64,000 nucleotides of DNA from contig NZ_JABXWI010000002.1 of NCBI RefSeq assembly GCF_014930365.1, positions 582,108 through 646,107 on the forward strand, read 5' to 3'. The stretch comes from Streptomyces caniscabiei. Lineage in GTDB: Bacteria; Actinomycetota; Actinomycetes; Streptomycetales; Streptomycetaceae. The position numbers were made by a program, and so were the translations under genes. This document shows, in pieces, positions 1-10,954 of the stretch. Position 1 is the stretch's first letter. Each line of letters begins with the position of its first letter. Under the pieces are notes generated by a model. It was not told the DNA's origin and ran no database searches. It saw nothing but the letters and a program-made list of their open reading frames with translations.

Positions 1-1
1 C

Positions 2-2545
<2,544 letters not shown>

Positions 2546-2573
2546 ACCACGAACCCCCATCTACGGAGTCACT

Positions 2574-4403
2574 GTGTGCACCTCGCACGAACCGGGGCAG
2601 GAGTCTGCCCAGGCCCGCTCGGGCAGACGTAACTTCCTGCGCGCCACGGCCCTGCTGGGCGCGGCCGCCACCGTCTCGCTTCCCGCCGTGGCGCAGGCGG
2701 CGCCCGAGCGCCGGCGGCCCGATCCCACGAGCCGGCGTTTCACGCTGGCCGTCATGCCCGACACGCAGTACCTGTTCGACGGGCCGAGCATCGACAAGGC
2801 GCCCGTCGAGGCGTCCCTGCGGTACCTCCTGGAACACGGTGAGGAGGAGAACATCGTGTTCCTGTCGCATCTCGGGGACCTCACCCAGAACGGCACCGCG
2901 CAGGAGATGGGGGCGATCGGTGCGGCCTTCCGGCTCCTGGACCGCCGGGGCGTCGGCTACAGCGTCCTCGCGGGCAACCACGACGTGCGCTCGTCCACCG
3001 ACGACCAGCGGGGGCCGACCCCGTACCTGGACGTGTTCGGGCCCGACCGCTTCGAGGGTCGGCCGACCTTCGGGGGCGCCTCCCCGGACGGCTACAACTC
3101 CTTCCACCTCTTCGAGGCGGGCGGCCGGCAGTGGATGGTGCTGGCCCTGGACTGGCGGCTCTCCGCGAAGGGCTTCGCCTGGGCGAAGGACGTCCTGGCC
3201 CGGCACCCGCAAACTCCGGTCGTGCTCACCACGCACGAGATCGTCGACGGCGACGACTCCCTCTCGGCGTACGGACAGCAGGTGTGGGACCGGCTGATCG
3301 AGGACCACGACCAGATCTTCCTCACCCTCAACGGGCACTACTGGCCGGCGGCGCGGGCGACCCGGAGGAACGCTGCCGACAACGATGTCCATCTGCACCT
3401 CACGAACTACCAGAACCGGTACTTCGGCGGCGCGGCGATGATCCGGCTCTACCGCTTCGACCTCGACCGGAACACCATCGACGTGGAGACGGTCTCGCCG
3501 TGGATCCTGGGCCGGGCGGCGAAGGGGCTCAACGAGCTGGAGCGGCAGGAGATCGAACTCTCCGGCGACGCCGACCGGTTCACGGTCGAGATCGACTTCG
3601 AGAAGCGGTTCTCCGGTTTCGCGCCGGTGCCCGCCCGTGCCGCCCGTCCGGCATCGAACATGCTGATACCCGGCACGGTCGCCTACTGGCGGTTCGACGG
3701 TCAGCAGGACGGGGCGAAGGTCGGCGGCACCGTCCCGGACCGCTCCGGACACGGCAACGACCTCACCCTCGTGACCGTCGGCGGCGGCAACCTGACCTGG
3801 TCCGCCGACCACCACCCGGACCAGCCGGGCCACGGCAGCCTGGAGTTCCACGGCGGCAAGCCCCCGCTGACGGGCGCCTATCTGCGCACGGTCGACGGGG
3901 CGCCCCTGAACTCGGCCACGTTCAGGGACGGTTACACCATCGAGGCGTTCTACCGGCTGCCCGCCGACTGGGATCCCTCGAAGCACGCCTGGGCGGGTCT
4001 GCTCGGCCGGACGGGCACGGGCGGCGCGGCCGGCAAGACCGCCGACGACCCGGACGAGCCGCTCGCCACGCTGTCGCTGTCGAACGACCGGGAGCCGCAG
4101 TGGGCGGTGCGCCCGCTCAACCAGCAGGGCATCGCGACCAACTGGGGTCAGGAGACCCCGCTGGAGACGTGGTGGCACCTCGCGGTCGTCAACGACGGAC
4201 GGCACACGACCCTCTATGTGCAGGGCTGCCCGGTCGTGCGCAACCCGAAGGCCCCGGCCGTCGGGCTCGCCTCGGTCGGGCTGCCCTGGATCCTCGGCGG
4301 CTACGAGTACGCCGGGAAGATCGACCAGATCCTGCACGGACGCCTCGGTGACGTCCGCATCGTCGAACGGGCACTGCCCGTCAAGTCGTTCATGAACCAC
4401 TGA
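2574..4403 (+). CDS. Tat-exported metallophosphoesterase with C-terminal LamG-like domain
   Basis: Predicted secreted calcineurin-like phosphoesterase. The GTG at 2574 is chosen because GGAG lies 5 bases upstream and the next residues give a twin-arginine signal (GRRNFLRAT, then a hydrophobic stretch ending AVAQA). Metal-binding motifs appear in family order: MPDTQYL, LGDLTQNG, AGNHDV, TTHEIVDGD and NGHYW. From about residue 360 a LamG/concanavalin-like domain begins (VAYWRFDGQ, DRSGHGNDL, then LGDVRIVERAL near the end), suggesting glycan binding. It lies 28 bp after the GH2 gene and 17 bp before the PHP gene. The substrate (phosphodiester or phospho-glycan) is unknown; the 609-aa size suits this two-domain architecture. 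Confidence 0.88.
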   Translation: MCTSHEPGQESAQARSGRRNFLRATALLGAAATVSLPAVAQAAPERRRPDPTSRRFTLAVMPDTQYLFDGPSIDKAPVEASLRYLLEHGEEENIVFLSHLGDLTQNGTAQEMGAIGAAFRLLDRRGVGYSVLAGNHDVRSSTDDQRGPTPYLDVFGPDRFEGRPTFGGASPDGYNSFHLFEAGGRQWMVLALDWRLSAKGFAWAKDVLARHPQTPVVLTTHEIVDGDDSLSAYGQQVWDRLIEDHDQIFLTLNGHYWPAARATRRNAADNDVHLHLTNYQNRYFGGAAMIRLYRFDLDRNTIDVETVSPWILGRAAKGLNELERQEIELSGDADRFTVEIDFEKRFSGFAPVPARAARPASNMLIPGTVAYWRFDGQQDGAKVGGTVPDRSGHGNDLTLVTVGGGNLTWSADHHPDQPGHGSLEFHGGKPPLTGAYLRTVDGAPLNSATFRDGYTIEAFYRLPADWDPSKHAWAGLLGRTGTGGAAGKTADDPDEPLATLSLSNDREPQWAVRPLNQQGIATNWGQETPLETWWHLAVVNDGRHTTLYVQGCPVVRNPKAPAVGLASVGLPWILGGYEYAGKIDQILHGRLGDVRIVERALPVKSFMNH

Positions 4404-4420
4404 GAGACGAGGGAACCACC

Positions 4421-6109
4421 ATGTCCGACCTGTCCGGCACACCCGAGCAGCCGCTGCCCGTCTGGGCCGATCCGTCCGTCTCCGCCGCCGACCTCGACGC
4501 GCAGGGGGTGTCGCGCCGTGGACTGCTGCGGGGCGCGGGCCTCTTCGGCGCCGCGTTCGCGATGGGCGCGACGGGCGCCCTGACGACCCCGGCCGCGGCC
4601 GCTTCCCGCCCGTACGGGGGCGAGGACCCGCGGCTCGCGTATCTCGTGGGCGACCACCACATCCACAGCGTCTACAGCCACGACGCCAAGTACACGTTCT
4701 CCCAACTGGCCGCCGCGGGCGCGAAGTACGGCCTCGACTGGATGGTGTTCACCGAGCACTCCAACTTCGGGCACGCCGACTTCGGGGCCGCGTTGGAGCA
4801 CCGGGAGATCCTGCGGGCCCGCGCCGAGAACCCCCGCCAGCTGATCTTCCAGGGCCTGGAGTGGTACATCCCGGGCGCCGAGCACTGCACGGTCTTCACC
4901 ACCCCCGGCCGGCACGAGGTCGACCTGCTCACCCGCTTCGAGAGCGCCTACGACGGCAAGCTGCTGGGCTACACGGACGGTTCCGTGGGCGGCGCGGACA
5001 CCGCCCGCAACGAGGCGCACGCCGTCAAGGCCATCAAGTGGCTGGCAGAGCAGCGTCGTTCGGGTTACGTCGACGACGTGCTGGTGCTCGCCAACCACCC
5101 CCTGCGGCTGGGCATCGACTCCCCGCACGAGCTGCGCAACTGGCGGGACGCCGCCCCCGAGATCATGATCGGCATGGAGGGCGCGCCCGGCGCCCAGGGC
5201 GCGGCCATCCCCGGCTGGCGGGGGACGACCTCGATCCGGGGCGAGTACGAGAACAAGCCCTCGGCCCAGTCCTGGCCGGGCTACCCGGTGGAGGCGTACC
5301 TCACGTACGGCGGATTCGACTGGTCGACGGCGACCGTGGGCGGGCTCTGGGACGCGATGCTGGCGGAGGGCCGGCTGTTCTCGATCACCACCAACTCCGA
5401 CGCCCACCGGATCGTCTTCGACACCTGGCGGAACGGCGACTGGCCGGCCGGGCAGACCTTCGACAGCACCGGCAAGCTGCCCGACCCGGTGAACACCGAC
5501 ACCCCACAGCCCGGCAGCGACTTCTGGCCCGGCCAGTTCAGCCGCACCCACGTGGGCGTCACCCGCTACGGGTACCGCTCGGTGACGGCGGGCCTGCGCG
5601 CGGGCCGCGTCTGGGTCGACCACGGCCACCTTCTGGACGGCCTCGACGTCCGGGTCAAGCGCGACCGTGACCACGGCCGGGGCGTCACCCTGGGCGGCAG
5701 GCTGCGCGTCCGCAAGGGGGAGAAGCTCACGCTGACGGTGACCGTGACGACCGCATCCCGCGCCAACCCGCACGGGATCCTGCCGGAGTTGGCCCACGTG
5801 GACGTCGTCCGGGGTGGGGTGCGCGGTCCGGTGACCGACCGGGACGCCTGGAAGGCCCCGGACACGAGGGTCGTGCACACCAAGGACGTGAGCGGTCGCA
5901 AGGGCACGTACACCCTGCGCGTCCCGGTCACGGCGGGCGACGAGTCCTTCTACCTCCGCCTGCGCGGCAGCGACGGCAAGCGGAACGGGGCGGGTTACCT
6001 GGGCGCGTCCATCGATCCGCACGGCCCGATCCCCCACGAGCCGGGCAACGGCGACCCGTGGGAGGACACGTGGTTCTACTCGAACCCCGTTTTCGTGGAC
6101 GTGAGTTGA
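4421..6109 (+). CDS. Tat-exported PHP-domain metal-dependent hydrolase
   Basis: A 562-aa polymerase-and-histidinol-phosphatase (PHP) fold protein, probably an exported phosphoesterase. The N-terminus carries a Tat-like signal (SRRGLLRGAGLFGAAFAMG, ending TPAAAAS). PHP metal-ligand motifs are GDHHIHSVYSHDA and FTEHSNFGHADF, with later candidates LANHPLRLG and TTNSDAHR. A beta-rich C-terminal part follows (about residues 430-562). ATG at 4421 has GAGGGAACCACC upstream. It is the third gene of a GH2-phosphoesterase-PHP run. The pairing of two exported phosphoesterases after a glycosidase suggests scavenging of a phosphorylated glycan, which is inference. Confidence 0.85.
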   Translation: MSDLSGTPEQPLPVWADPSVSAADLDAQGVSRRGLLRGAGLFGAAFAMGATGALTTPAAAASRPYGGEDPRLAYLVGDHHIHSVYSHDAKYTFSQLAAAGAKYGLDWMVFTEHSNFGHADFGAALEHREILRARAENPRQLIFQGLEWYIPGAEHCTVFTTPGRHEVDLLTRFESAYDGKLLGYTDGSVGGADTARNEAHAVKAIKWLAEQRRSGYVDDVLVLANHPLRLGIDSPHELRNWRDAAPEIMIGMEGAPGAQGAAIPGWRGTTSIRGEYENKPSAQSWPGYPVEAYLTYGGFDWSTATVGGLWDAMLAEGRLFSITTNSDAHRIVFDTWRNGDWPAGQTFDSTGKLPDPVNTDTPQPGSDFWPGQFSRTHVGVTRYGYRSVTAGLRAGRVWVDHGHLLDGLDVRVKRDRDHGRGVTLGGRLRVRKGEKLTLTVTVTTASRANPHGILPELAHVDVVRGGVRGPVTDRDAWKAPDTRVVHTKDVSGRKGTYTLRVPVTAGDESFYLRLRGSDGKRNGAGYLGASIDPHGPIPHEPGNGDPWEDTWFYSNPVFVDVS

Positions 6110-6123
6110 GCGGCGGATGCTTC

Positions 6124-6328
6124 TAGGGCCCCTTCTGATGGATCTCCGTGGGAGAAGGAGCGGCGTCGTGGGGGTCCCTCCCGCTCGAGCGGAGCCGAGA
6201 GTGGGGGAGCGTGCGCTCGGCGTGCGGCGTGGAGGGCCTTGTGGCGGAGCCACCTGGCCCTTCGCGGCGTGCGGCGAGCGTGCGTGCCGGGCGCCGCGAC
6301 GCCGCGGAGATCCATCAGAAGGGCCCTA
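6124..6328. mobile_element. MITE-like element with 24/25-bp terminal inverted repeats
   Basis: The left end (6124-6148, starting TAGGGCCCC and ending ATCTCCG) and the right end (6305-6328) are reverse complements except for one extra C in the left copy. They bound 205 bp with no coding capacity. The interior holds a second imperfect palindrome (CCCGCTCGAGCGGAGCC region). No flanking target duplication is obvious, so mobility is inferred only from the structure. It could instead be a long bidirectional terminator or structured spacer. Confidence 0.5.
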
Positions 6329-6365
6329 CTGCCGAAGAATCTCCGACTCACGTCACTAGGGGCGC

Positions 6366-6406
6366 GGGGAACCGCGCGACCGGCCACGACGGACGCGCGG
6401 TTCCCC
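6366..6406. terminator. Bidirectional hairpin terminator within a dispersed intergenic repeat
   Basis: GGGGAACCGCGCG (6366-6378) and its exact complement CGCGCGGTTCCCC (6394-6406) form a 13-bp stem with a 15-base loop between the convergent PHP and MaoC genes. The sequence from 6357 resembles that at 32981-33020, so it is also a member of a dispersed repeat family. Confidence 0.65.
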
Positions 6407-6414
6407 ACGAACCC

Positions 6415-6870
6415 TTACGCGTAGAAGCGGGACAGGCTCTGCAGCACGGCCGCCGGCTTCGGCGCCCCCTCGATCTCGATCGTCCCGTCGACGGTGATCT
6501 GGACACCGCCCGGCACGTCCTCCACCGAGGCGAGCTTGCCCACCAGGCGGATCTTCGACCCGACCTTGACCGGCGACGGGAACCGCACCTTGTTCAGGCC
6601 GTAGTTGACCTTCGTCGAGACGCCCTCGACGTCCAGCAGTTCGGTGAACAGGGGGATGAACAGCGAGAGGGTCAGGTACCCGTGGGCGATCGGCGCGCCG
6701 AAGGGGCCCTCGGCCGCCTTCTCGGGGTCGACGTGGATCCACTGGTGGTCCCCGGTCGCGTCGGCGAACGTGTCGATGCGCTCCTGGGTGACCTCGATCC
6801 ACTCGCTGGCGCCGAGGTCGCTGCCGGCGAGCTTCTTGAGCTCGTCGATGCCGTTCACAGTGATGCTCAT
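6415..6870 (-). CDS. MaoC-like (R)-specific enoyl-CoA hydratase
   Basis: Hydrates trans-2-enoyl-CoA in a fatty-acid or side-chain degradation route. The 151-aa single hot-dog protein has the hydratase-2 catalytic motif ATGDHQWIHVD (Asp and His) followed by GPFGAPIAHGYLTLSL, matching the family in order and length. ATG at 6870 is preceded by AAGGAAAC. It is the last gene of a four-gene minus-strand operon (SDR, amidohydrolase, acyl-CoA ligase, hydratase), 15 bp after the ligase. Context supports acyl-CoA catabolism; the exact chain is unknown. Confidence 0.9.
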   Translation of the reverse strand: MSITVNGIDELKKLAGSDLGASEWIEVTQERIDTFADATGDHQWIHVDPEKAAEGPFGAPIAHGYLTLSLFIPLFTELLDVEGVSTKVNYGLNKVRFPSPVKVGSKIRLVGKLASVEDVPGGVQITVDGTIEIEGAPKPAAVLQSLSRFYA

Positions 6871-6885
6871 GAGGTGTTTCCTTAG

Positions 6886-8394
6886 CTAGGAGTCGGTGCC
6901 GTAGCGCTTGCGCACCCGGGCCTTGAGGAGCTTTCCGGAGGCGGTGCGCGGCAGTTCGTCCGCGATCACCACCGACTTCGGGATCTTGTACTTGGCGAGC
7001 CGCCCGGCCAGCGAGGCCAGTACCTCGTCGGCGTCCAGGGCGTGGCCCTCGCGGGGCACGACCACGGCGCGCGGCACCTCGCCCCACTTGTCGTCGGGGA
7101 TGCCGATGACCGCGCACTCGACGATGTCGGGGTGGGCGAGGAGCTGGTCCTCGATCTCGGCGGGGTAGATGTTCTCGCCCCCGGAGATGATCATGTCCTT
7201 GATGCGGTCGACGATGAAGACATAGCCGTCCTCGTCGATCCGGGCGGCGTCCCCGCTGCGGAACCAGCCGTCGGCGAAGACCGCGGCCGTCTCGTCGGGC
7301 AAACCCCAGTAGCCGGGCATGACATGAGGTCCGCGGACGACGACCTCGCCGGGCTCGTCGACGTCGACCGGGGTCATGTCGGGCCGTACGACCCGTACAT
7401 CGCTGAAGAAGTGCGGGACACCCGCCGACCCGGCTTTGCTCACGGCGTGCTCGGCGTCGAGGAAGAGCGTGCCGGGGGCCGCCTCCGTCATGCCGTAGCC
7501 CTGGAGGAAGGTGAGCCCGCGCTCCTGGAACCTGGCGATGAGCGGGGTCGGCACCGGGGAGCCGCCGCAGGAGAGCATCCTGAGCGACGACAGGTCGGCG
7601 TCGGCCCAGCGCGGATGCCGGGCGATCTGGTCGAACATGGTCGGCACGCCGAACATGAAGGTGATGCGGTGCCGTTCGATCAGGTCGAAGGTGGTCTCCG
7701 GCACGAAGGCCTCGACCAGGACGCAGGTGCCGCCCTTGAGCAGCACGGGCAGGGTGAGCATGTTCAGCCCGGCCGTGTGGAACAACGGGGCGGAGACCAG
7801 GGCGCGTTCGTCGGTGATGATGTCCTGGTCGACGAGCACGTTGACGGCGTTCCAGATGATGTTGCCGTGGGTGAGCATCGCGCCCTTGGGGCGGCCCGTG
7901 GTCCCCGAGGTGTACATGATGATGCAGGTGTCGTCTGCGGTGACGGGCTGGTCGATCGGCTCGGCCTCGGCCCCCGCCAGCAGCGCCTCGTACTCGGTGC
8001 CGGTCTCGACGAACGTGCGTACGTCGGTCTCGCCGCCCGGCAGTCCGGCGACGAGTCCGGTGAACCCGGCGCCGTACACCAGCGCCTTGGCCCCGGAGTC
8101 CGCCAGCTGGTAGGCGATCTCGGGGCCCGCGAGGCGGGTGTTGAGCGGGACGAAGACCGCGCCGAGGGTGCCGGCGGCGAACAGGGTCTCCAGGTACGAG
8201 GGGTGGTTGGGCCCCAGGTAGGCGATGCGGTCGCCGCGGCGTACGCCGGAGGCGCGCAGCGCGTGGGCGAGGCGGGTGGTGCGCTCGTACAGCTCCCCGT
8301 AGGTGAGGCGTGTGTCGCCGTGGATCAGCGCGGTGCGCTGCGGGGTCTTACGGGCCCGACGGGCGGGCCACGACCCCAGTCCCTCATTGCGCAT
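6886..8394 (-). CDS. AMP-forming acyl-CoA synthetase (ANL superfamily)
   Basis: Activates a carboxylic acid to its CoA thioester through an acyl-adenylate. The 502-aa protein shows the P-loop-like motif YTSGTTGRPKGAMLTH, the GYGMTEAAP adenine-binding motif, the hinge region GDAARIDEDGYVFIVDRIKD with SGGENIYPAEIE, and the C-terminal catalytic Lys in PRTASGKLLK. No signal or membrane segment. ATG at 8394 follows GGGGC on the minus strand. It lies between an amidohydrolase and a MaoC hydratase, so it likely feeds the hydratase step. Substrate could be medium-chain, aromatic or terpenoid-derived; this cannot be told from sequence. Confidence 0.93.
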   Translation of the reverse strand: MRNEGLGSWPARRARKTPQRTALIHGDTRLTYGELYERTTRLAHALRASGVRRGDRIAYLGPNHPSYLETLFAAGTLGAVFVPLNTRLAGPEIAYQLADSGAKALVYGAGFTGLVAGLPGGETDVRTFVETGTEYEALLAGAEAEPIDQPVTADDTCIIMYTSGTTGRPKGAMLTHGNIIWNAVNVLVDQDIITDERALVSAPLFHTAGLNMLTLPVLLKGGTCVLVEAFVPETTFDLIERHRITFMFGVPTMFDQIARHPRWADADLSSLRMLSCGGSPVPTPLIARFQERGLTFLQGYGMTEAAPGTLFLDAEHAVSKAGSAGVPHFFSDVRVVRPDMTPVDVDEPGEVVVRGPHVMPGYWGLPDETAAVFADGWFRSGDAARIDEDGYVFIVDRIKDMIISGGENIYPAEIEDQLLAHPDIVECAVIGIPDDKWGEVPRAVVVPREGHALDADEVLASLAGRLAKYKIPKSVVIADELPRTASGKLLKARVRKRYGTDS

Positions 8395-8443
8395 GAGTGT
8401 GCCCCTGTCCGTCCTTGCACATGGGGAGGTCCATCTGCGTCCT

Positions 8444-9334
8444 CTACGGTTTCGTCAGGCCGAGCAAACGGGCGGCGTTCTCCTTGAGGATCTTCGGCTT
8501 CACCTCGTCCTTGATCGACAGCTTCTCGAAGTCGGCGAGCCAGCGGTCGGGGGTGAGGACGGGGTAGTCGGAGCCGAAGAGCACCTTGTCCTTCAGCAGG
8601 GTGTTCGCGTACTGCACGAGCTGCGGCGGGAAGTACTTCGGCGACCAGCCGGAGAGGTCGATGTGCACGCCCGGCTTGTGCGTGGCGACCGCCAGGGCCT
8701 CGTCCTGCCAGGGGAAGGACGGGTGCGCCAGGATGATCTTGAGGTGCGGGAAGTCGGCGGCCACGTCGTCCACGTGCAGCGGGTTGGAGTACTTCAGGCG
8801 GATGCCTCCGCCGCCGGGGACGCCCGCCCCGATGCCCGTCTGGCCGGTGTGGAAGAGGGCGATCGTGCCCGTCTCCTCGATGACCTCGTACAGCGCGTAC
8901 GCCACCGCGCGGTCGTTGGGGAAGAAGCCCTGGACGCTGGGGTGGAACTTGAAGCCCTTGACCCCGTACTCCTCGACCAGGCGGCGGGCCTGCCTGACGC
9001 CGGCCTTGCCGCGGAAGGGGTCGATGGAGGCGAAGGGGATCAGCACGTCCGCGTTGGCGGCGGCCGCCTCGGCGACCTCCTCGTTGGGGACCGGCTCGGT
9101 GCCGGTCGCGGACTCGGCGTCCACCGTGAAGATCACGGCGGCCATCTTCCGCTCGCGGTAGTAGGCGGCCGTCTCCTCCAGGGTGGGCTTGCGCTTGCCC
9201 TCGACCTTGAAATAGGCGGAGGAGGCGTCGTGCAGCTCGTCGTCCAGCGATGACGTGCCCTTCTTCGAGGACACCTCCGCGTGGGTGTGGACGTCGATCG
9301 CGACGAGTTCCTCCACGTTCATGGCCTGGCTCAT
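8444..9334 (-). CDS. Amidohydrolase-family (PF04909-type) metal-dependent hydrolase or decarboxylase
   Basis: A 296-aa TIM-barrel enzyme of the amidohydrolase-2 group, which includes decarboxylases and ring-fission-product hydrolases. Visible motifs are the N-terminal metal site AIDVHTHAE, the middle VKGFKFHPSVQGF and ALFHTGQTGIG, then LAHPSFPW, and a C-terminal Asp in LFGSDYPVLTPDRW. The ATG at 9334 shares one base with the stop of the upstream SDR (TGATG), indicating translational coupling; a second ATG is at 9322. It sits in an operon with an acyl-CoA ligase and a MaoC hydratase, hinting at breakdown of a cyclic or aromatic acid. Confidence 0.87.
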   Translation of the reverse strand: MSQAMNVEELVAIDVHTHAEVSSKKGTSSLDDELHDASSAYFKVEGKRKPTLEETAAYYRERKMAAVIFTVDAESATGTEPVPNEEVAEAAAANADVLIPFASIDPFRGKAGVRQARRLVEEYGVKGFKFHPSVQGFFPNDRAVAYALYEVIEETGTIALFHTGQTGIGAGVPGGGGIRLKYSNPLHVDDVAADFPHLKIILAHPSFPWQDEALAVATHKPGVHIDLSGWSPKYFPPQLVQYANTLLKDKVLFGSDYPVLTPDRWLADFEKLSIKDEVKPKILKENAARLLGLTKP

Positions 9335-10251
9335 CACGCCTCCGGGATCTTCGGGGCGGGGATGCCCACGGTCTGCGGTTCGGCGCCCAGCGAGGTCGGC
9401 CAGACGTCGGCGAGGGCCTCGGGGGTCCAGCCGCCGTTCGCGTACGCCGTCTTGATCTCCTGCGGATGCGACCAGAGTGCCACCTTGTCGCCGCCGATGC
9501 CGATGGCCTGGCCGGTGACACCGCGCGCCGCCTCGGAGGCGAGGAAGGGGACCAGGGCCGCGCAGTCCTCGGGGGTGCCGAAGCCCTCGCCCTTGCGCAG
9601 GAAGTCGGGGAACGGCTTGCCCTCGCGCAGGGCCTCCACGTACGGGGCGAAGACCGGGATGGTCTCGGTCATCGCGGTGGCGGCCACCGGGACGATCGCG
9701 TTCACGGTGATGTTCGCGCGGCCCAGCTCCATCGCCCAGGTGCGGGCGAAGGCCGCGATGCCGGCCTTGGCCGCGGCGTAGTTGGTCTGGCCGAAGTTGC
9801 CGCGCTGGCCGGCCGGGGAGCCGACGAGGATCAGGGAGCCGCCCTCGCCCTGCTCGCGCATGCGGATCGCGGCGGCGCGGGCGCAGGTGAAGGTGCCCTT
9901 GAGATGGGTGGTGATCACCGCGTCGAAGTCGTCGTCGGACATCTTCCACAGCACCTTGTCGCGGAGGATGCCCGCGTTGGTGACGAGGATGTCGAGCCGC
10001 CCGAACTCCTCCACCGCGCGGCCCACCAGGCGGTCGGCCGCCTCGGTCGTGCCGACCGGGACCACCTCGGCGACGGCCTTGCCGCCGGCCTCGGTGATGG
10101 ACTTCACGGCCGCCTCGGCCACGGCCTCGTCGATGTCGTTGACGACGACGGAGGCGCCGGCGGCGGCGAGGGCCTGTGCGTAGGCGAGGCCCAGGCCACG
10201 GCCACTGCCCGTGACGACGGCGACCTTGCCGGTGAGATCGATGCTGGGCAC
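9334..10251 (-). CDS. SDR-family NAD(P)-dependent dehydrogenase
   Basis: A 305-aa short-chain dehydrogenase, first gene of the minus-strand catabolic operon. It has the cofactor loop TGSGRGLG, NAG at the end of beta-4, and the catalytic Ser-Tyr-Lys as GSPAGQR...NYAAAKAG. A C-terminal extension of about 50 residues (TAYANGGWTPEAL...) is longer than in ordinary SDRs. GTG at 10251 is chosen because AAGGGA lies upstream and the fold begins at once (PSIDLTGKVAVVTG); the open frame upstream runs through a promoter and is not coding. Likely oxidises a hydroxyacyl intermediate. Probably controlled by the divergent MarR protein. Confidence 0.92.
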   Translation of the reverse strand: MPSIDLTGKVAVVTGSGRGLGLAYAQALAAAGASVVVNDIDEAVAEAAVKSITEAGGKAVAEVVPVGTTEAADRLVGRAVEEFGRLDILVTNAGILRDKVLWKMSDDDFDAVITTHLKGTFTCARAAAIRMREQGEGGSLILVGSPAGQRGNFGQTNYAAAKAGIAAFARTWAMELGRANITVNAIVPVAATAMTETIPVFAPYVEALREGKPFPDFLRKGEGFGTPEDCAALVPFLASEAARGVTGQAIGIGGDKVALWSHPQEIKTAYANGGWTPEALADVWPTSLGAEPQTVGIPAPKIPEA

Positions 10252-10330
10252 GAGTGGGGTCCCTTCGGTGGCGGAACGGCTTCGAGGTCGACGTGCGGCA
10301 CCTCGATGTCGCAGTGCGGCTTCGAAATCG

Positions 10331-10359
10331 AAGTTAAGAGCAATAGTTGTTGACGTCAA
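10331..10359 (-). promoter_or_regulatory. Predicted promoter of the SDR-amidohydrolase-ligase-MaoC operon
   Basis: On the minus strand TTGACG (10354-10359) is separated by 17 bases from TAACTT (10331-10336), about 80 bases before the SDR start. The tract is A/T-rich against the surrounding sequence. It overlaps the CAATAGTTGTTG repeats, so regulator binding there should block it. Confidence 0.5.
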
Positions 10360-10368
10360 TAGTTGTTG
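10341..10368. promoter_or_regulatory. Direct-repeat operator, probably for the MarR regulator
   Basis: CAATAGTTGTTG occurs twice, at 10341-10352 and 10357-10368, 16 bases apart. It lies in the divergent intergenic region between the SDR operon and the marR-like gene, overlapping the predicted promoter. MarR autoregulation through such a region is common in the family; the specific assignment is inference. Confidence 0.5.
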
Positions 10369-10524
10369 TTCCCTGGGCGTTGCGTCATGCTGGAGCGGTA
10401 CGTTCGCGCCGCCCCGTCCGGGGCGCCGGCCTGATCCCGCAGGACAGGCCCTTGGACCAGGGAGCCCGCCATCACCCGCCAGCAGACACAGGACGCCGCC
10501 TCGATCGACGCGCACGAGCCGTGG

Positions 10525-10950
10525 ATGCGCGGGCTGCACGCGGACACCGGCTATCTGCTGTACCGGCTGGGACTGCGGTCCGGGCAGCTGTTCAACTCCT
10601 CCCTCCAGGAGTCGGGCCTCCGGCTGCGGCACTACGCCCTGCTGCGCTTCCTCGCCACCTCCCCCGGCGCGCTCCAGCGCGAGCTGAGCGCCTCCCTCGG
10701 CTACGACCCGAGCGCGATCGTCGGGCTGGTGGACGACCTGGAGAAGCTGGGCTTCGCCGAGCGGCGCCCCTCCCCCGACGACCGCCGCAGCCGGATCGTC
10801 GAGCTCACCGAGGACGGCCGGTCCTTCCTCCGTGACACCGACGAGGCCGGACAGCGGGTCTCCGACGAACTGGTGGAGCCCCTCGACGCCGCCGAGCGCG
10901 AGACGCTCCATGTGCTGCTGCAGAAGATCGCCGAGGCCGGACTGGGGTGA
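10525..10950 (+). CDS. MarR-family transcriptional regulator
   Basis: A 141-aa winged-helix regulator (from the only canonical start). Core: LRLRHYALLRFLATSPGALQ, then the recognition region LGYDPSAIVGLVDDLEKLGFAERRPSPDDRRSRIVELTEDG, a classic MarR wing with the DxR motif. ATG at 10525 has no good ribosome-binding site. A strong AGGGAG at 10459-10464 instead precedes an in-frame ATC at 10471, so the protein may start there with 18 more residues. It is divergent from the acyl-CoA operon and 4 bp before the IclR gene; likely represses the operon in the absence of a CoA-linked or acidic ligand. Confidence 0.88.
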   Translation: MRGLHADTGYLLYRLGLRSGQLFNSSLQESGLRLRHYALLRFLATSPGALQRELSASLGYDPSAIVGLVDDLEKLGFAERRPSPDDRRSRIVELTEDGRSFLRDTDEAGQRVSDELVEPLDAAERETLHVLLQKIAEAGLG

Positions 10951-10954
10951 CACC

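Larger units (their letters stand above)
6110..6414. other. Gene-free interval holding an inverted-repeat element and a repeat-type terminator
   Basis: These 305 bases between two convergent genes hold no credible coding sequence. They contain a 205-bp element with long terminal inverted repeats (6124-6328), an inner imperfect palindrome around 6168-6210 of the type scattered through Streptomyces intergenic regions, and a 13-bp-stem hairpin at 6366-6406. Confidence 0.8.
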
